Made by a program: the position numbers and the translations under genes. From Lentzea flava (GTDB taxonomy: Bacteria; Actinomycetota; Actinomycetes; Mycobacteriales; Pseudonocardiaceae), in NCBI RefSeq assembly GCF_014648475.1, contig NZ_BMRE01000036.1, forward strand, positions 1 to 64,000: a stretch of DNA of 64,000 nucleotides, written 5' to 3'. Within the stretch, counting starts at the first letter, position 1; each line of letters opens with the position of its first letter. Positions 32,996 through 41,310 of the stretch are shown here, one piece after another. Below the pieces are notes generated by a model. It had not been told where the DNA came from, made no database searches, and saw only the letters and a program-made list of their open reading frames with translations.

Positions 32996-34507
32996 GATCT
33001 CCGGCAGCAGCGCCGCGATCCGGTGCTTGGGCAGGTCGATCAACCGCAGGTCGAGGTCGTCCGACGGCACCGGGGCGTTGTCGACGATCTCCGCCGCCTG
33101 CCGCTTGGTCAGCACGCCCTGAGACGCCGTGATCAAGGCCTCACGCCAGACGTTGCGCAGTTTGCCATGCGCCTTCATGAGCACCTCGCGGACCGCGCGG
33201 TCACCCAGCGACAGCGTTCCGGTGAGCACCTGGTCCGCGACGACGATCGTCGTCTTGCTGTCCGGGTTGTTGCGCAGGAACTTGAGCGAGAACCGGGTCC
33301 GCACAAGCGATTGCAGCTCCTGCTGCCCCGCAGCCGACGACACGGCCGGGTGGTTGTTCGGCACCAGGCAGGCCAGCCGGGCGGGCGACGACGCCAGCAG
33401 CGTCCGCAGCAGCCACGGACCGGGGTCCGCCGACAGGTCGACGGCCAACGACGCCGCTCCCTTGCCGACGGGCTCCGCCCACCCCGCCTGGCGCGGCTTC
33501 GGCGGTGGCGAGGACTCCGGCCGCGGCGCGAGTTCGGACAACGCGGCAAGCGCTTCCTTGGACGGGCCGGAGGACTCCACGGACTGCGCGCCGTGCGTGT
33601 AGATCCGCGTTCCGCCGGAGACCGCGCGGCGGCCGGTCGGCCTGCACACGTACAGATCGGCGGCCGATCCGATCGCCTGCGCGCCGTCGAACCGGTGGAA
33701 CGCGGGCAGGATCGCCTCGAACACGAGCCCGAGCTTCTGCAGTTCCTGCTGCACCTTCAACCCCAGCGCGGGCGTCCGGTCCGAGAACCCGTAGGCCAGC
33801 AGCACGCGGCCGGACGAGACGTCCGCCAACGCCTCGATCGCGCGGCCGGCGAACAGGCCCATGCCCTCTGGCGTGTAGGGCGGGTCGCTGAAGACGACGT
33901 CGAACGACTCCAGCACCGACGACGGCAGCCCGAAACGCATGTCGCAGTGCAACGTTCGCACGTCGAGCTTGCGCGCCGCGGCACGCGAGTCGATGAACTC
34001 CAGCAGCCGCTCGTCGAGGTCCACGACCGTGATCGACACGTGCGGGTTGACCGCCGCGACCGCCAGCGACGTCAGGTCGTGGTCGCCGAGGCAGAGCAAA
34101 CGCTTGCCTGCCAGGTCGTAGGTGGAGTCCAGCCACACCGCGCGGTTCAGGGCGGTCTCGGCGGTGGCCTGCACGTGGTCCAACGAGGACAGCGGCGGCG
34201 GCACGTCGGCGATGTCGACCAGGATCTGGCGCAGCACGTCCGTGTGGTCGCGCACGCCGGAAATGCCGAACTCGGCACGATAGGCGGCGACGACACCGGG
34301 CGCGATGCGGTAACGATCGTCTGAAGATTCCATGTCGTCGCCGAGCGCCTTGAGCAGGTCCTGGACCGTGCGGCGGGGAACGGCGGGCAGGCGCACGAGT
34401 TCGGCCAGCGGGTGCCAGTCCTCGCTGAGCAGGGACAACACCTCGCGGAGCTTGCGGGCGTGGATGCCGCGCTCCGCCACCAACTGGCGAACCTGGTCGA
34501 TCGTCAC
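32957..34507 (-). CDS. Bis-aminopropyl spermidine synthase (BpsA)-like protein
   Basis: A 516-residue protein: a winged-helix-like N-terminus (VTIDQVRQLVAERGIHARKL) and a central Rossmann methyltransferase-type domain with KRLLCLGDHDLTSLAVAA, ITVVDLDERLLEFID and the catalytic-type FSDPPYTPEGMGLF. This arrangement is that of BpsA, which makes branched polyamines in thermophiles. A second, less clear C-terminal region of about 190 residues follows. The role in a mesophilic actinomycete is unknown. The GTG at 34507 is used; the ribosome site is weak. It is convergent and overlapping with the GGDEF-EAL gene. Confidence 0.7.
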   Translation of the reverse strand: MTIDQVRQLVAERGIHARKLREVLSLLSEDWHPLAELVRLPAVPRRTVQDLLKALGDDMESSDDRYRIAPGVVAAYRAEFGISGVRDHTDVLRQILVDIADVPPPLSSLDHVQATAETALNRAVWLDSTYDLAGKRLLCLGDHDLTSLAVAAVNPHVSITVVDLDERLLEFIDSRAAARKLDVRTLHCDMRFGLPSSVLESFDVVFSDPPYTPEGMGLFAGRAIEALADVSSGRVLLAYGFSDRTPALGLKVQQELQKLGLVFEAILPAFHRFDGAQAIGSAADLYVCRPTGRRAVSGGTRIYTHGAQSVESSGPSKEALAALSELAPRPESSPPPKPRQAGWAEPVGKGAASLAVDLSADPGPWLLRTLLASSPARLACLVPNNHPAVSSAAGQQELQSLVRTRFSLKFLRNNPDSKTTIVVADQVLTGTLSLGDRAVREVLMKAHGKLRNVWREALITASQGVLTKRQAAEIVDNAPVPSDDLDLRLIDLPKHRIAALLPEISASARYVERPES

Positions 34508-34640
34508 AAGCGGTAAACCATACGGCCTGCCACATCCTGGAACGCTGTGCCGGGGTACGCCGAACGAGTTAAGGTCACAGGGATCTGCATCCAGGGCGGT
34601 CCGAATCGGGGAGGCCGTCACGACCGGAGGGATCCGAAGG

Positions 34641-35723
34641 GTGATCGAGTTCCGGGCCGTCACCAAGCGGTTCGAGGACGGGACCATCGCTGTCGACGAG
34701 CTCGACCTCACGGTCGAGGCGGGCACCATCACGGTGTTCGTCGGTCCTTCCGGCTGCGGCAAGACGACGTCGCTGCGCATGGTCAACCGCATGATCGACC
34801 CCACGTCGGGCACGATCCTGGTGGACGGCAAGGACGTCCTGAGCGTCGACCCGCCCACGCTGCGGCGCGGCATCGGGTACGTGATCCAGCAGGCCGGGCT
34901 GTTCCCGCACCGCACGGTGCTGGACAACGTCGCGACCGTGCCGCTGCTGTCCGGTTGGGACAGACGAAAGGCCCGCGCCCGCGCGGCGGAGCTGCTGGAG
35001 ATCGTCGGGCTCGACCCGGCCTTCGGCAAGCGCTACCCCGCCCAGCTCTCGGGTGGTCAGCAGCAACGCGTGGGGGTCGCCCGTGCGCTCGCGGCGGATC
35101 CGCCCGTGTTGCTGATGGACGAGCCGTTCAGCGCGGTGGACCCGGTCGTGCGGGAAGGCCTGCAGGACGAACTCCTGCGCCTGCAAGCGGAACTCGACAA
35201 GACGATCGTGTTCGTCACGCACGACATCGACGAGGCCTTGAAACTCGGCGAGCGCGTCGCGGTGTTCCAGACGGGTGGCCACCTGGCGCAGTACGCGAAG
35301 CCCGCGGAGCTGCTCAGCGCGCCCGCCAACGACTTCGTGGCCTCGTTCGTCGGCAGGGACCGCGGCTACCGCACGCTGACGTTCCTGCACGCCGACGTGC
35401 CCGTGCACCCCGTCACCACGGCCAAGCTCGGTCAGCGCGTCACCGTCACCGACTGGACGCTGGTCGTCGACGACCAGGACCGGCCCAGGGGCTGGCTGTC
35501 CGGTGTGGACGGTGAGATCGAGGTCAGCGAGCGGGACCTGATCGCCGGTGGGTCTTTGTACGACGGCAGCACGTTGCGCGGTGCGCTCGACGCCGCGCTC
35601 AGCTCGCCGTCGGCGCTCGGCGTGATGGTCGACGACAACGGTGCCGTGGTCGGCGTGGTGAAGGCCGATGACGTGATCAAGGCGCTCGCGAAGGCCCGCG
35701 CGGCGGGTGAGGTCCCGAAGTGA
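34641..35723 (+). CDS. opuCA: Osmoprotectant ABC transporter, ATP-binding subunit
   Basis: A 360-residue OpuCA/ProV-type ATPase: Walker A VGPSGCGKTT, Q-loop IQQAGLFPH, signature LSGGQQQRVGVARAL, Walker B VLLMDEPFSAVDP and a C-terminal CBS-like regulatory region (ALGVMVDDNGAVVGVVKADD). Drives uptake of glycine betaine, choline or carnitine. The GTG at 34641 lies behind GGAGGGA. It is the first of four genes joined by overlaps or short gaps. Confidence 0.92.
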   Translation: MIEFRAVTKRFEDGTIAVDELDLTVEAGTITVFVGPSGCGKTTSLRMVNRMIDPTSGTILVDGKDVLSVDPPTLRRGIGYVIQQAGLFPHRTVLDNVATVPLLSGWDRRKARARAAELLEIVGLDPAFGKRYPAQLSGGQQQRVGVARALAADPPVLLMDEPFSAVDPVVREGLQDELLRLQAELDKTIVFVTHDIDEALKLGERVAVFQTGGHLAQYAKPAELLSAPANDFVASFVGRDRGYRTLTFLHADVPVHPVTTAKLGQRVTVTDWTLVVDDQDRPRGWLSGVDGEIEVSERDLIAGGSLYDGSTLRGALDAALSSPSALGVMVDDNGAVVGVVKADDVIKALAKARAAGEVPK

Positions 35724-36358
35724 CCTGGATTTTCGAGAACTGGGACAGGTTCTGGGAAGTCACCGAGGTGCACCTCCGGCTCTCCGTCGTACCGGTGCTG
35801 ATCGGGTTCTTGCTGTCCATCCCGCTGGGGTGGCTCGCGAGCCGGTCGGCCACGGCGCGCGCGATCCTCTTCCCGCTGGCCAACATCCTGTTCACGATCC
35901 CGTCCATCGCGCTGATCGTGATCACCCCGGTGCTGATCGGCGTGAAGATCCTCGACGAGATCAACGTGATCGTGCCGCTGACGATCTACACGATCGCGCT
36001 GATGGTCCGCTCGGTCGCCGACGCGCTGTCGGCCGTGCCCGGTCACGTGACCGCCGCCGCGAACGCGATGGGGTTCCGGCCGCTGCGCCGGTTCCTCACC
36101 GTCGACTTCCCGCTCGCCCTGCCCGTCACGATCGCGGGCCTGCGGGTCGCGACCGTGTCGAACATCAGCATGGTGAGCGTCGGCGCGCTCGTCGGACTCG
36201 GCGGTTACGGCCAGCTCTTCACCGAGGGCTACCAGACCGACAACCCAGCGAAGGTCTTCGCGGGTCTCATCGGGACGGTCGTGCTGGCGGTGCTCGCCGA
36301 CGGTCTGCTGCTGGTGCTCGGACGGGTGCTCACGCCGTGGGCGCGGGCGGGGAGGTGA
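35720..36358 (+). CDS. opuCB: Osmoprotectant ABC transporter, permease
   Basis: A 212-residue permease with five or six helices and the binding-protein-dependent EAA-like loop around ANAMGFRPLRRFLTVDFPLA. IALIVITPVLIGVKILDEIN matches OpuCB/ProW proteins. The GTG at 35720 overlaps the opuCA stop by four bases. Confidence 0.9.
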   Translation: MTWIFENWDRFWEVTEVHLRLSVVPVLIGFLLSIPLGWLASRSATARAILFPLANILFTIPSIALIVITPVLIGVKILDEINVIVPLTIYTIALMVRSVADALSAVPGHVTAAANAMGFRPLRRFLTVDFPLALPVTIAGLRVATVSNISMVSVGALVGLGGYGQLFTEGYQTDNPAKVFAGLIGTVVLAVLADGLLLVLGRVLTPWARAGR

Positions 36359-36362
36359 GCTG

Positions 36363-37028
36363 ATGGGCGGCTGGCTCTTCGATCCGGCGCACTGGTCGGG
36401 GCCCACCGGAATTCCGGTGCGGTTGCTGGAACATCTCGGCTACACGCTGATGACGCTGCTGATCGCCGCGGTGATCGCGATCCCGCTCGGCGCGTTCGTC
36501 GGCCACACCGGCAAGGGCGGGTTCGTGGTCGTCGGACTCTCCAACGCGCTGCGGGCGTTGCCGACGACGGCCGTGCTGATCCTCGTCGTGCTGTGGGCGG
36601 GCCTCGGCGACTTCCCGGTGTACGTCGCACTAGTGCTGCTGGCGATCCCGCCGATCATGGCGGGTGCCTACGCCGGCATCCGCGCGGTCGACCCGGTGAC
36701 GGTCGACGCGGCACGGGGCGTCGGCATGCGCGAGTCGGGAGTGCTGCTGAAGGTCGAGATCCCGAACGCGCTTCCGTTGATCTACGGCGGTTTCCGCGGC
36801 GCCGCGCTGCAGGTCGTCGCGACCGCCACCATCGCCGCCTACACCGGCGCCGGTGGTCTCGGCAGGCTCGTCTTCGACGGCCTCGCCCTGCAGGAGTTCG
36901 GTCAGATGCTCGCCGGCGCGGTGCTCGTGGCACTGCTCGCCGTTCTCGTCGACCTGGGGTTCGCCGGCCTGCAACGGCTGACGGTCTCGCCAGGGCTGCG
37001 TCCAGTGGGAACCGGAGGAAAGACATGA
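36363..37028 (+). CDS. opuCD: Osmoprotectant ABC transporter, second permease
   Basis: A 221-residue permease of the same family. ALRALPTTAVLILVVLWAGL and DAARGVGMRESGVLLKVEIP (the coupling EAA-type loop) identify it; AATIAAYTGAGGLGRLVFDG is the conserved end region. It begins 4 bp after opuCB and its stop overlaps opuCC. Confidence 0.9.
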   Translation: MGGWLFDPAHWSGPTGIPVRLLEHLGYTLMTLLIAAVIAIPLGAFVGHTGKGGFVVVGLSNALRALPTTAVLILVVLWAGLGDFPVYVALVLLAIPPIMAGAYAGIRAVDPVTVDAARGVGMRESGVLLKVEIPNALPLIYGGFRGAALQVVATATIAAYTGAGGLGRLVFDGLALQEFGQMLAGAVLVALLAVLVDLGFAGLQRLTVSPGLRPVGTGGKT

Positions 37029-37921
37029 AGCGCATCGCCACGGCTCTAGCCGCGATCATGGTTCTGTCGGCGTGCGGCGGTGATCCGCTGACGGGCGGCA
37101 ACAACAACCCGGCCCCGACCGACACGATCGTCGTGGGCTCCGCGAACTTCCCCGAGTCGACCGTGCTCGCCGAGATCTACGCGCAGGCGTTGGCGGCCAA
37201 GGGGGTCAAGGTCTCCAAGAAGCTGAACATCGGCAACCGCGAGCTGTACTTCAAGGGCGTGCAGGACGGCTCGATCGACCTGATCCCCGAATACTCCGGC
37301 GTGCTGCTCAAGCACGTCAACAAGGAGGCGACCGAGGTCGCCCCCGACGAGGTGTACGCGGCGCTGAAGAAGTCGCTGCCGCAGGGCCTCACGGTGCTCG
37401 ACAAGTCCGCAGCCGAGGACAAGGACGCGGTCGTCATCACCAAGCAGACCGCCGCCCAGTACAGCCTGAAGTCGATCGACGACCTCGTGCCGTACTGCAA
37501 GGAGTTCGTGTTCGGGGGCCCGCCGGAGTTCCAGAACCGCCCCGACGGCCTGCCCGGCCTGAAGGCCAAGTACAACTGCGAGTTCAAGCAGTTCAAGGCG
37601 CTCGACGTCGGCGGCCCGCTGACCGTAGCGGGCCTGAAGGACAACACCGTCCAGGCGGCCGACCTCTTCACGACGGACTCGGCCATCAAGGCCAACGAGT
37701 TCGTGGTGCTCGAAGACCCGAAGAACGTCTTCGCCGCGCAGAACGTGTTGCCGCTCATCAACGAGAAGAAGGCGACGCAGCAGGTTCGCGACGTCCTCAA
37801 CGCCATCTCGAAGAAGCTCGACACGAAGGTCCTGCTGGACCTGAACCAGAAGCTCGCGTCGCCGGACAAGCCGGAGCCGGAGAAGGTCGCCAAGGAGTGG
37901 CTCGCCTCCGCGGGCATCTGA
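37025..37921 (+). CDS. opuCC: Osmoprotectant ABC transporter, substrate-binding lipoprotein
   Basis: A 298-residue lipoprotein with lipobox LSAC at residues 14-17. IVVGSANFPESTVLAEIYAQ is the typical opening of the OpuCC/ProX-like family; GSIDLIPEYSG and VQAADLFTTDSAI are other family landmarks. It presents the compatible solute to the OpuCB/CD permease. The ATG overlaps the opuCD stop (ATGA). A terminator follows. Confidence 0.93.
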   Translation: MKRIATALAAIMVLSACGGDPLTGGNNNPAPTDTIVVGSANFPESTVLAEIYAQALAAKGVKVSKKLNIGNRELYFKGVQDGSIDLIPEYSGVLLKHVNKEATEVAPDEVYAALKKSLPQGLTVLDKSAAEDKDAVVITKQTAAQYSLKSIDDLVPYCKEFVFGGPPEFQNRPDGLPGLKAKYNCEFKQFKALDVGGPLTVAGLKDNTVQAADLFTTDSAIKANEFVVLEDPKNVFAAQNVLPLINEKKATQQVRDVLNAISKKLDTKVLLDLNQKLASPDKPEPEKVAKEWLASAGI

Positions 37922-37932
37922 CCTGACGAACG

Positions 37933-37966
37933 AACGGGGCGGGCACCTTCGGGTGTCCGCCCCGTT
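37933..37966 (+). terminator. opuC operon terminator
   Basis: A 15-bp stem (37933-37947 with 37952-37966, one G-T pair) closed by a TTCG tetraloop and followed by a short T-rich stretch (CTCGTTT). Confidence 0.9.
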
Positions 37967-37972
37967 CTCGTT

Positions 37973-38521
37973 TCACAGCTTCAGATCGGCCACGCGGGCG
38001 CTGAGGTCGACGGTGGTGAGCCGGTCGGTGTAGCCGAGTGAGTGGTTGATGCGCCGCATGTGTTCGTTGGTGCTGCTCGTCGCGGTTTCGACGATCTTGA
38101 TGCCGGTCAGCTGGCGGAGCATGTGCGCCTTGACCAGCCGGCCGAGGCCTTTGCCGCGGTGCGCGGCGAGCACGCCGGTGTGCCGTTGGTGGCCAACGGA
38201 AGGCCGCGAGAGGGTCCGGTGCAACACCGTCACCGCGGCGGCCTCGTCGCCGTGCAGACATCGCACGCCTTCACCGTCCACGGGAATCCACGAGGCCTCA
38301 GCGGTGTCGCGGTTCGCCGAGCGCAGGGAGTGCCGGAGCAGTGCGGTACCGATGCCCCGGCCACGCCACCTCTCGTCCACCACGATGGTGCCGACGACGA
38401 GATGCGCGTTGTCGGTCTCGGGCAGGTATCCGTGCGCATATCCGACGACGCTTCCGCCGTCTCGCGCGACCACGAACCGCGGACGGCCCCAGCCGCCCTC
38501 CGGTGTCTGCTGCCAGCGCAC
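37973..38521 (-). CDS. GNAT family N-acetyltransferase, possibly degenerate
   Basis: A 182-residue frame holding two GNAT-like segments: VVGTIVVDERWRGRGIGTAL (first acetyl-CoA loop) and TGVLAAHRGKGLGRLVKAHM with NEHMRRINHSLGY (second). In tandem GNAT proteins these are separated by a fuller linker and domain; here the gap is short. Upstream, the ATG at 38579 opens a plausible N-terminus (MGEIHIAELDVDAAAV) in the neighbouring frame, while this frame is stopped by TAG just before it. It may therefore be a frameshifted, internally deleted relic, or a short natural variant starting at GTG 38521. Confidence 0.55.
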   Translation of the reverse strand: MRWQQTPEGGWGRPRFVVARDGGSVVGYAHGYLPETDNAHLVVGTIVVDERWRGRGIGTALLRHSLRSANRDTAEASWIPVDGEGVRCLHGDEAAAVTVLHRTLSRPSVGHQRHTGVLAAHRGKGLGRLVKAHMLRQLTGIKIVETATSSTNEHMRRINHSLGYTDRLTTVDLSARVADLKL

Positions 38522-38584
38522 CCACCCGCTGAACTGCGGCAGCGTCGACGTCGAGTTCCGCGATGTGGATTTCCCCCATGCACG

Positions 38585-39415
38585 CTATGCAACTAGGTCG
38601 TGGCGCTCCGCCCAAGCAGCGATCTCCGCCGCGATCTCCTTCGGCCGGTCCTCCTGTGCGTGATGCCCGGCCTCACCAACGGCAACGACTTCCAGCGCGG
38701 CGATGTTCTGCGCGCACCACGCCTGCAGCTCCTCCCCGATGAGCAACGTCGGGGAGTTCTCGAAGGTCAGCAGCAGCTTCGGCACCTCGGACGCGCCGAG
38801 CCACGCGTCGTAGGCCTCGATGCGCGGAATCAGCTCGGCAGGCTCGCCGTCGAACGGCATCTGCTTGGCCCACGCGAGCACCGGCCGCCTGCTCTCGGCG
38901 TCCGGGAACGGCGCCAGGTGGACCGCCATGTCCGACTCCGACACCGGCGTGAGCACGCCGCCCGTGTACGCCTGCCGCACGAACCGGTTGTCCTCCAGCG
39001 TTTCGGTGGTGCGGAACCTGCGGACCCGTTCCTGGGCGGGCAACGGCAGTTCGGAACCGTTCATCGGCTTCACGATCGTCTCGAAGAACGCGATGCCCGC
39101 GACGCGCGAGGGATGACGGGCCGCCCAGTCGAACGCCAGCGCGCCGCCCCAGTCGTGGCCCACCAGCACCACGCGGTCCAGGCCGAGGGCGTCGAACCAG
39201 GCGTCGAGGTAGCGGGCGTGGTCGGCGAACGAGTAGGAGATGTCCGGCTTGCCCGAGCGGCCCATGCCGATCAGGTCCGGCGCCAGGCCACCCAACTCCG
39301 GCAGCACGTGGCGCCACGCGAAAGAAGAGCCGGGATTGCCGTGCAAAAACACGAACGGCGCGGAACCGGATTCCAGGTGGTGCATGGTCGAGTCGAGGAC
39401 GGGAACAACGGGCAT
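38585..39415 (-). CDS. dhaA: Haloalkane dehalogenase (HLD-II type)
   Basis: A 276-residue alpha/beta-hydrolase that hydrolyses carbon-halogen bonds. The catalytic set is complete: nucleophile Asp88 in LVGHDWGG, acid Glu112 in IAFFETIV, base His251 in GHHAQED. The halide-stabilising pair is Asn27 (LHGNPGSS) and Trp89. The acid in the AFFE position places it in subfamily II (DhaA/LinB). It lies 12 bp downstream of a marR gene on the same strand and is probably controlled by it. The natural substrate is unknown. Confidence 0.85.
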   Translation of the reverse strand: MPVVPVLDSTMHHLESGSAPFVFLHGNPGSSFAWRHVLPELGGLAPDLIGMGRSGKPDISYSFADHARYLDAWFDALGLDRVVLVGHDWGGALAFDWAARHPSRVAGIAFFETIVKPMNGSELPLPAQERVRRFRTTETLEDNRFVRQAYTGGVLTPVSESDMAVHLAPFPDAESRRPVLAWAKQMPFDGEPAELIPRIEAYDAWLGASEVPKLLLTFENSPTLLIGEELQAWCAQNIAALEVVAVGEAGHHAQEDRPKEIAAEIAAWAERHDLVA

Positions 39416-39427
39416 GACGGGAAGTCC

Positions 39428-39850
39428 TTAGCCGAGGGGGACGGCGAGCAGTGCGGTCAGCTCGCGGGAGAAGGCGTCGGTGCGCTCGCCGAGGGGCTCC
39501 AGCAGGCGGTCCAGCAACGAGCTGACGAGGGCTACCGCGGGCTCGACCGTCGAGCGTCCGCGCGCGGTCAGCTCCAGCCGGACGGTCCGGGTGTCGACGA
39601 CGTCCCGCGTGCGCGAGATCAGCCCCGAAGCTTCGAGCGCGCGCGCCAGCTTGGAGACGTACAGCGCTTCGAGGCCGGTGTGATCGGCCAGTTCGCGTTG
39701 CGACGGACGGTCCAAGGCGAGCAACGACGCCAGCACGACGTACTGCGCGTGCGTCAGCCCGAGGGGATCCAACGCGCGGTCAACGGCTGTCCGCCACTTC
39801 ATCGCCAGACGCCACACGAGGTGGCCGACCGAAAACTCCGCACTGCTCAT
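39428..39850 (-). CDS. MarR family transcriptional regulator
   Basis: A 140-residue winged-helix protein: LTHAQYVVLASLLAL, then PSQRELADHTGLEALYVSKL (recognition helix region) and SRTRDVVDTRTVRLELTARG (the wing with the Asp-Arg motif). The product probably represses its own operon with dhaA. The likely operator overlaps its leader (39862-39889). Confidence 0.88.
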   Translation of the reverse strand: MSSAEFSVGHLVWRLAMKWRTAVDRALDPLGLTHAQYVVLASLLALDRPSQRELADHTGLEALYVSKLARALEASGLISRTRDVVDTRTVRLELTARGRSTVEPAVALVSSLLDRLLEPLGERTDAFSRELTALLAVPLG

Positions 39851-39861
39851 GGCGGATACAG

Positions 39862-39889
39862 TACATGGCTACTATGTACATGGCTACTA
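39862..39889 (-). promoter_or_regulatory. Operator-like repeat upstream of marR
   Basis: TACATGGCTACTA occurs twice (39862-39874 and 39877-39889) with a 2-bp gap, and GTACAT/ATGTAC form a dyad across the junction. It begins 12 bp upstream of the marR ATG and just overlaps the 3' end of the iclR gene. An autorepressor site is the simplest reading. Confidence 0.55.
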
Positions 39890-40669
39890 AGTGACGACGT
39901 GACCGCCGATGCGGGTGGTCAGCTCCTCGGCGGCTTTGCGGACCTCCTTGGCCAGCTCCGGCCACGTCTGGCCGCACGGTGTGTCGCACACGTGCCGGAA
40001 CGTCAGCGTGATGGCCGCGATCGGCCGCTCGCCGTGGTCGAACACCGGCGCCGCCACGGAGGCGAAGCCCACCGTCACGAACCCGTCCTCGACCGCCCAG
40101 CCCTGGCGGCGTTCCGCGGTCAGCATCCTGCGCAGCGCCGGCAGGTTGTGCGGACCCCGCCCGGTGCGGTCGACGAACGACGCGACGGACGGGAACAGCG
40201 CCCTGACCTGGGCCGGAGGCAGGTGCGCCAGCATCGCGCGGCCGGAGGCGGTCAGGTGTGCGGGAAGACGCACGCCGACGTCGGACACGATCGTCTGCGG
40301 CTGCCGCGGCTGTTCGCGCACCAGGTACAACGCCTCGGCACCGTGCAGGACACCCAGATGGGCGACCTTCTCCATCCGGTCGGCGAGCTTGCGCAGCAGC
40401 GGGCGGGCCAGCCGTTCCAGCGGGTCGTGCCGCAGATACGCCGACCCGAGTTCGAACGACGCGACGCCCAGGCCGTACCGCTTCTCCTCGGGGAAGTGCG
40501 TCGCGAAACCGGCCTCGGTCAGCTCCGACAGCAGGTGATAGGTCGTTGACCTGGGCAGATTCAGCTCGCGCGCCACCGACGCCGCGGAGACCGGACCGGG
40601 TCTGCCTGCCAGCAGCCGTAGGACCGCGAGCCCTCGCCGCAGCGCGGGTACGTCACTGCTGCTGCCCAC
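39887..40669 (-). CDS. IclR family transcriptional regulator
   Basis: A 260-residue IclR protein. N-terminal winged helix: ALRRGLAVLRLLAGRPGPVS with LNLPRSTTYHLLSELTEAGF (recognition helix). C-terminal ligand domain: LHGAEALYLVREQP, RLPAHLTASGRAMLAHLP (the family HxTAxGKA-like motif) and a late AAITLTFRHV. The GTG at 40669 is chosen because it directly precedes SSSDVPALRR. It diverges from the sigE-like gene. It may regulate the hut operon, since IclR genes accompany hut in relatives, but two genes intervene. Confidence 0.85.
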   Translation of the reverse strand: MGSSSDVPALRRGLAVLRLLAGRPGPVSAASVARELNLPRSTTYHLLSELTEAGFATHFPEEKRYGLGVASFELGSAYLRHDPLERLARPLLRKLADRMEKVAHLGVLHGAEALYLVREQPRQPQTIVSDVGVRLPAHLTASGRAMLAHLPPAQVRALFPSVASFVDRTGRGPHNLPALRRMLTAERRQGWAVEDGFVTVGFASVAAPVFDHGERPIAAITLTFRHVCDTPCGQTWPELAKEVRKAAEELTTRIGGHVVT

Positions 40670-40782
40670 AACACTGATTTTCCCATGTGATGCAGCCCAC
40701 GCCGTTCCTCCATCAGTGCACACTCAACAGAACAGGCCGCAGGCGCGTTGGAATGGCGTGACGGTTTTGAAGGGGGTCGGGA

Positions 40783-41310
40783 TTGACACCGAGTTTCGAT
40801 GACTTCGTGGCAGAACAGGTGACCCCGTTGCTGCGTTACGCCACCGTGCTCACGTGTGACCCGCACCTGGCCCAGGACGTGGTCCAGGAAGTGCTGCTGC
40901 GCGCGCAGCAGAAATGGGATCGCATCGGTGCAGTCGACCTCCCCCACGCCTACGTCAAGCGCATGGTGACCAACGAGTACCTCTCGTGGCGCCGGCGCAG
41001 GGCCGCCAAGGACGTCGCCCTCTGCATGACGACGCTGGAGTCCGTCACCCCGCCCGTCGGAGACACGACACACCACTACGACGAGCGGGAAGCCATGTTG
41101 CAGCGGATCGCCAAGCTGCCCCGCAAACAGCGGGCGGCGATCGTGCTCCGCTACTACGAGAACTACGAGGACTCGGAGATCGCACAGATGCTCGGTTGTG
41201 CCGAGGGAACCGTGCGCAGCCACATCTCACGTGCGCTGGCCACACTCCGGATGGACCACACGCCGGAGCCCGCTGGTGTCGGGTTGCGGCTCGGGGAGGG
41301 CCTGTCGTGA
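40783..41310 (+). CDS. SigE-family ECF RNA polymerase sigma factor
   Basis: A 175-residue sigma factor of the SigE-type (ECF) family: FDDFVAEQVTPLLRYATVLT, HLAQDVVQEVLLRAQQKWDR (region 2), and LPRKQRAAIVLRYYENYEDS with CAEGTVRSHISRALATLR (region 4). The TTG start at 40783 follows GAAGGGGG. The next gene overlaps the stop by GTGA and encodes a probable membrane partner. Confidence 0.88.
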   Translation: MTPSFDDFVAEQVTPLLRYATVLTCDPHLAQDVVQEVLLRAQQKWDRIGAVDLPHAYVKRMVTNEYLSWRRRRAAKDVALCMTTLESVTPPVGDTTHHYDEREAMLQRIAKLPRKQRAAIVLRYYENYEDSEIAQMLGCAEGTVRSHISRALATLRMDHTPEPAGVGLRLGEGLS

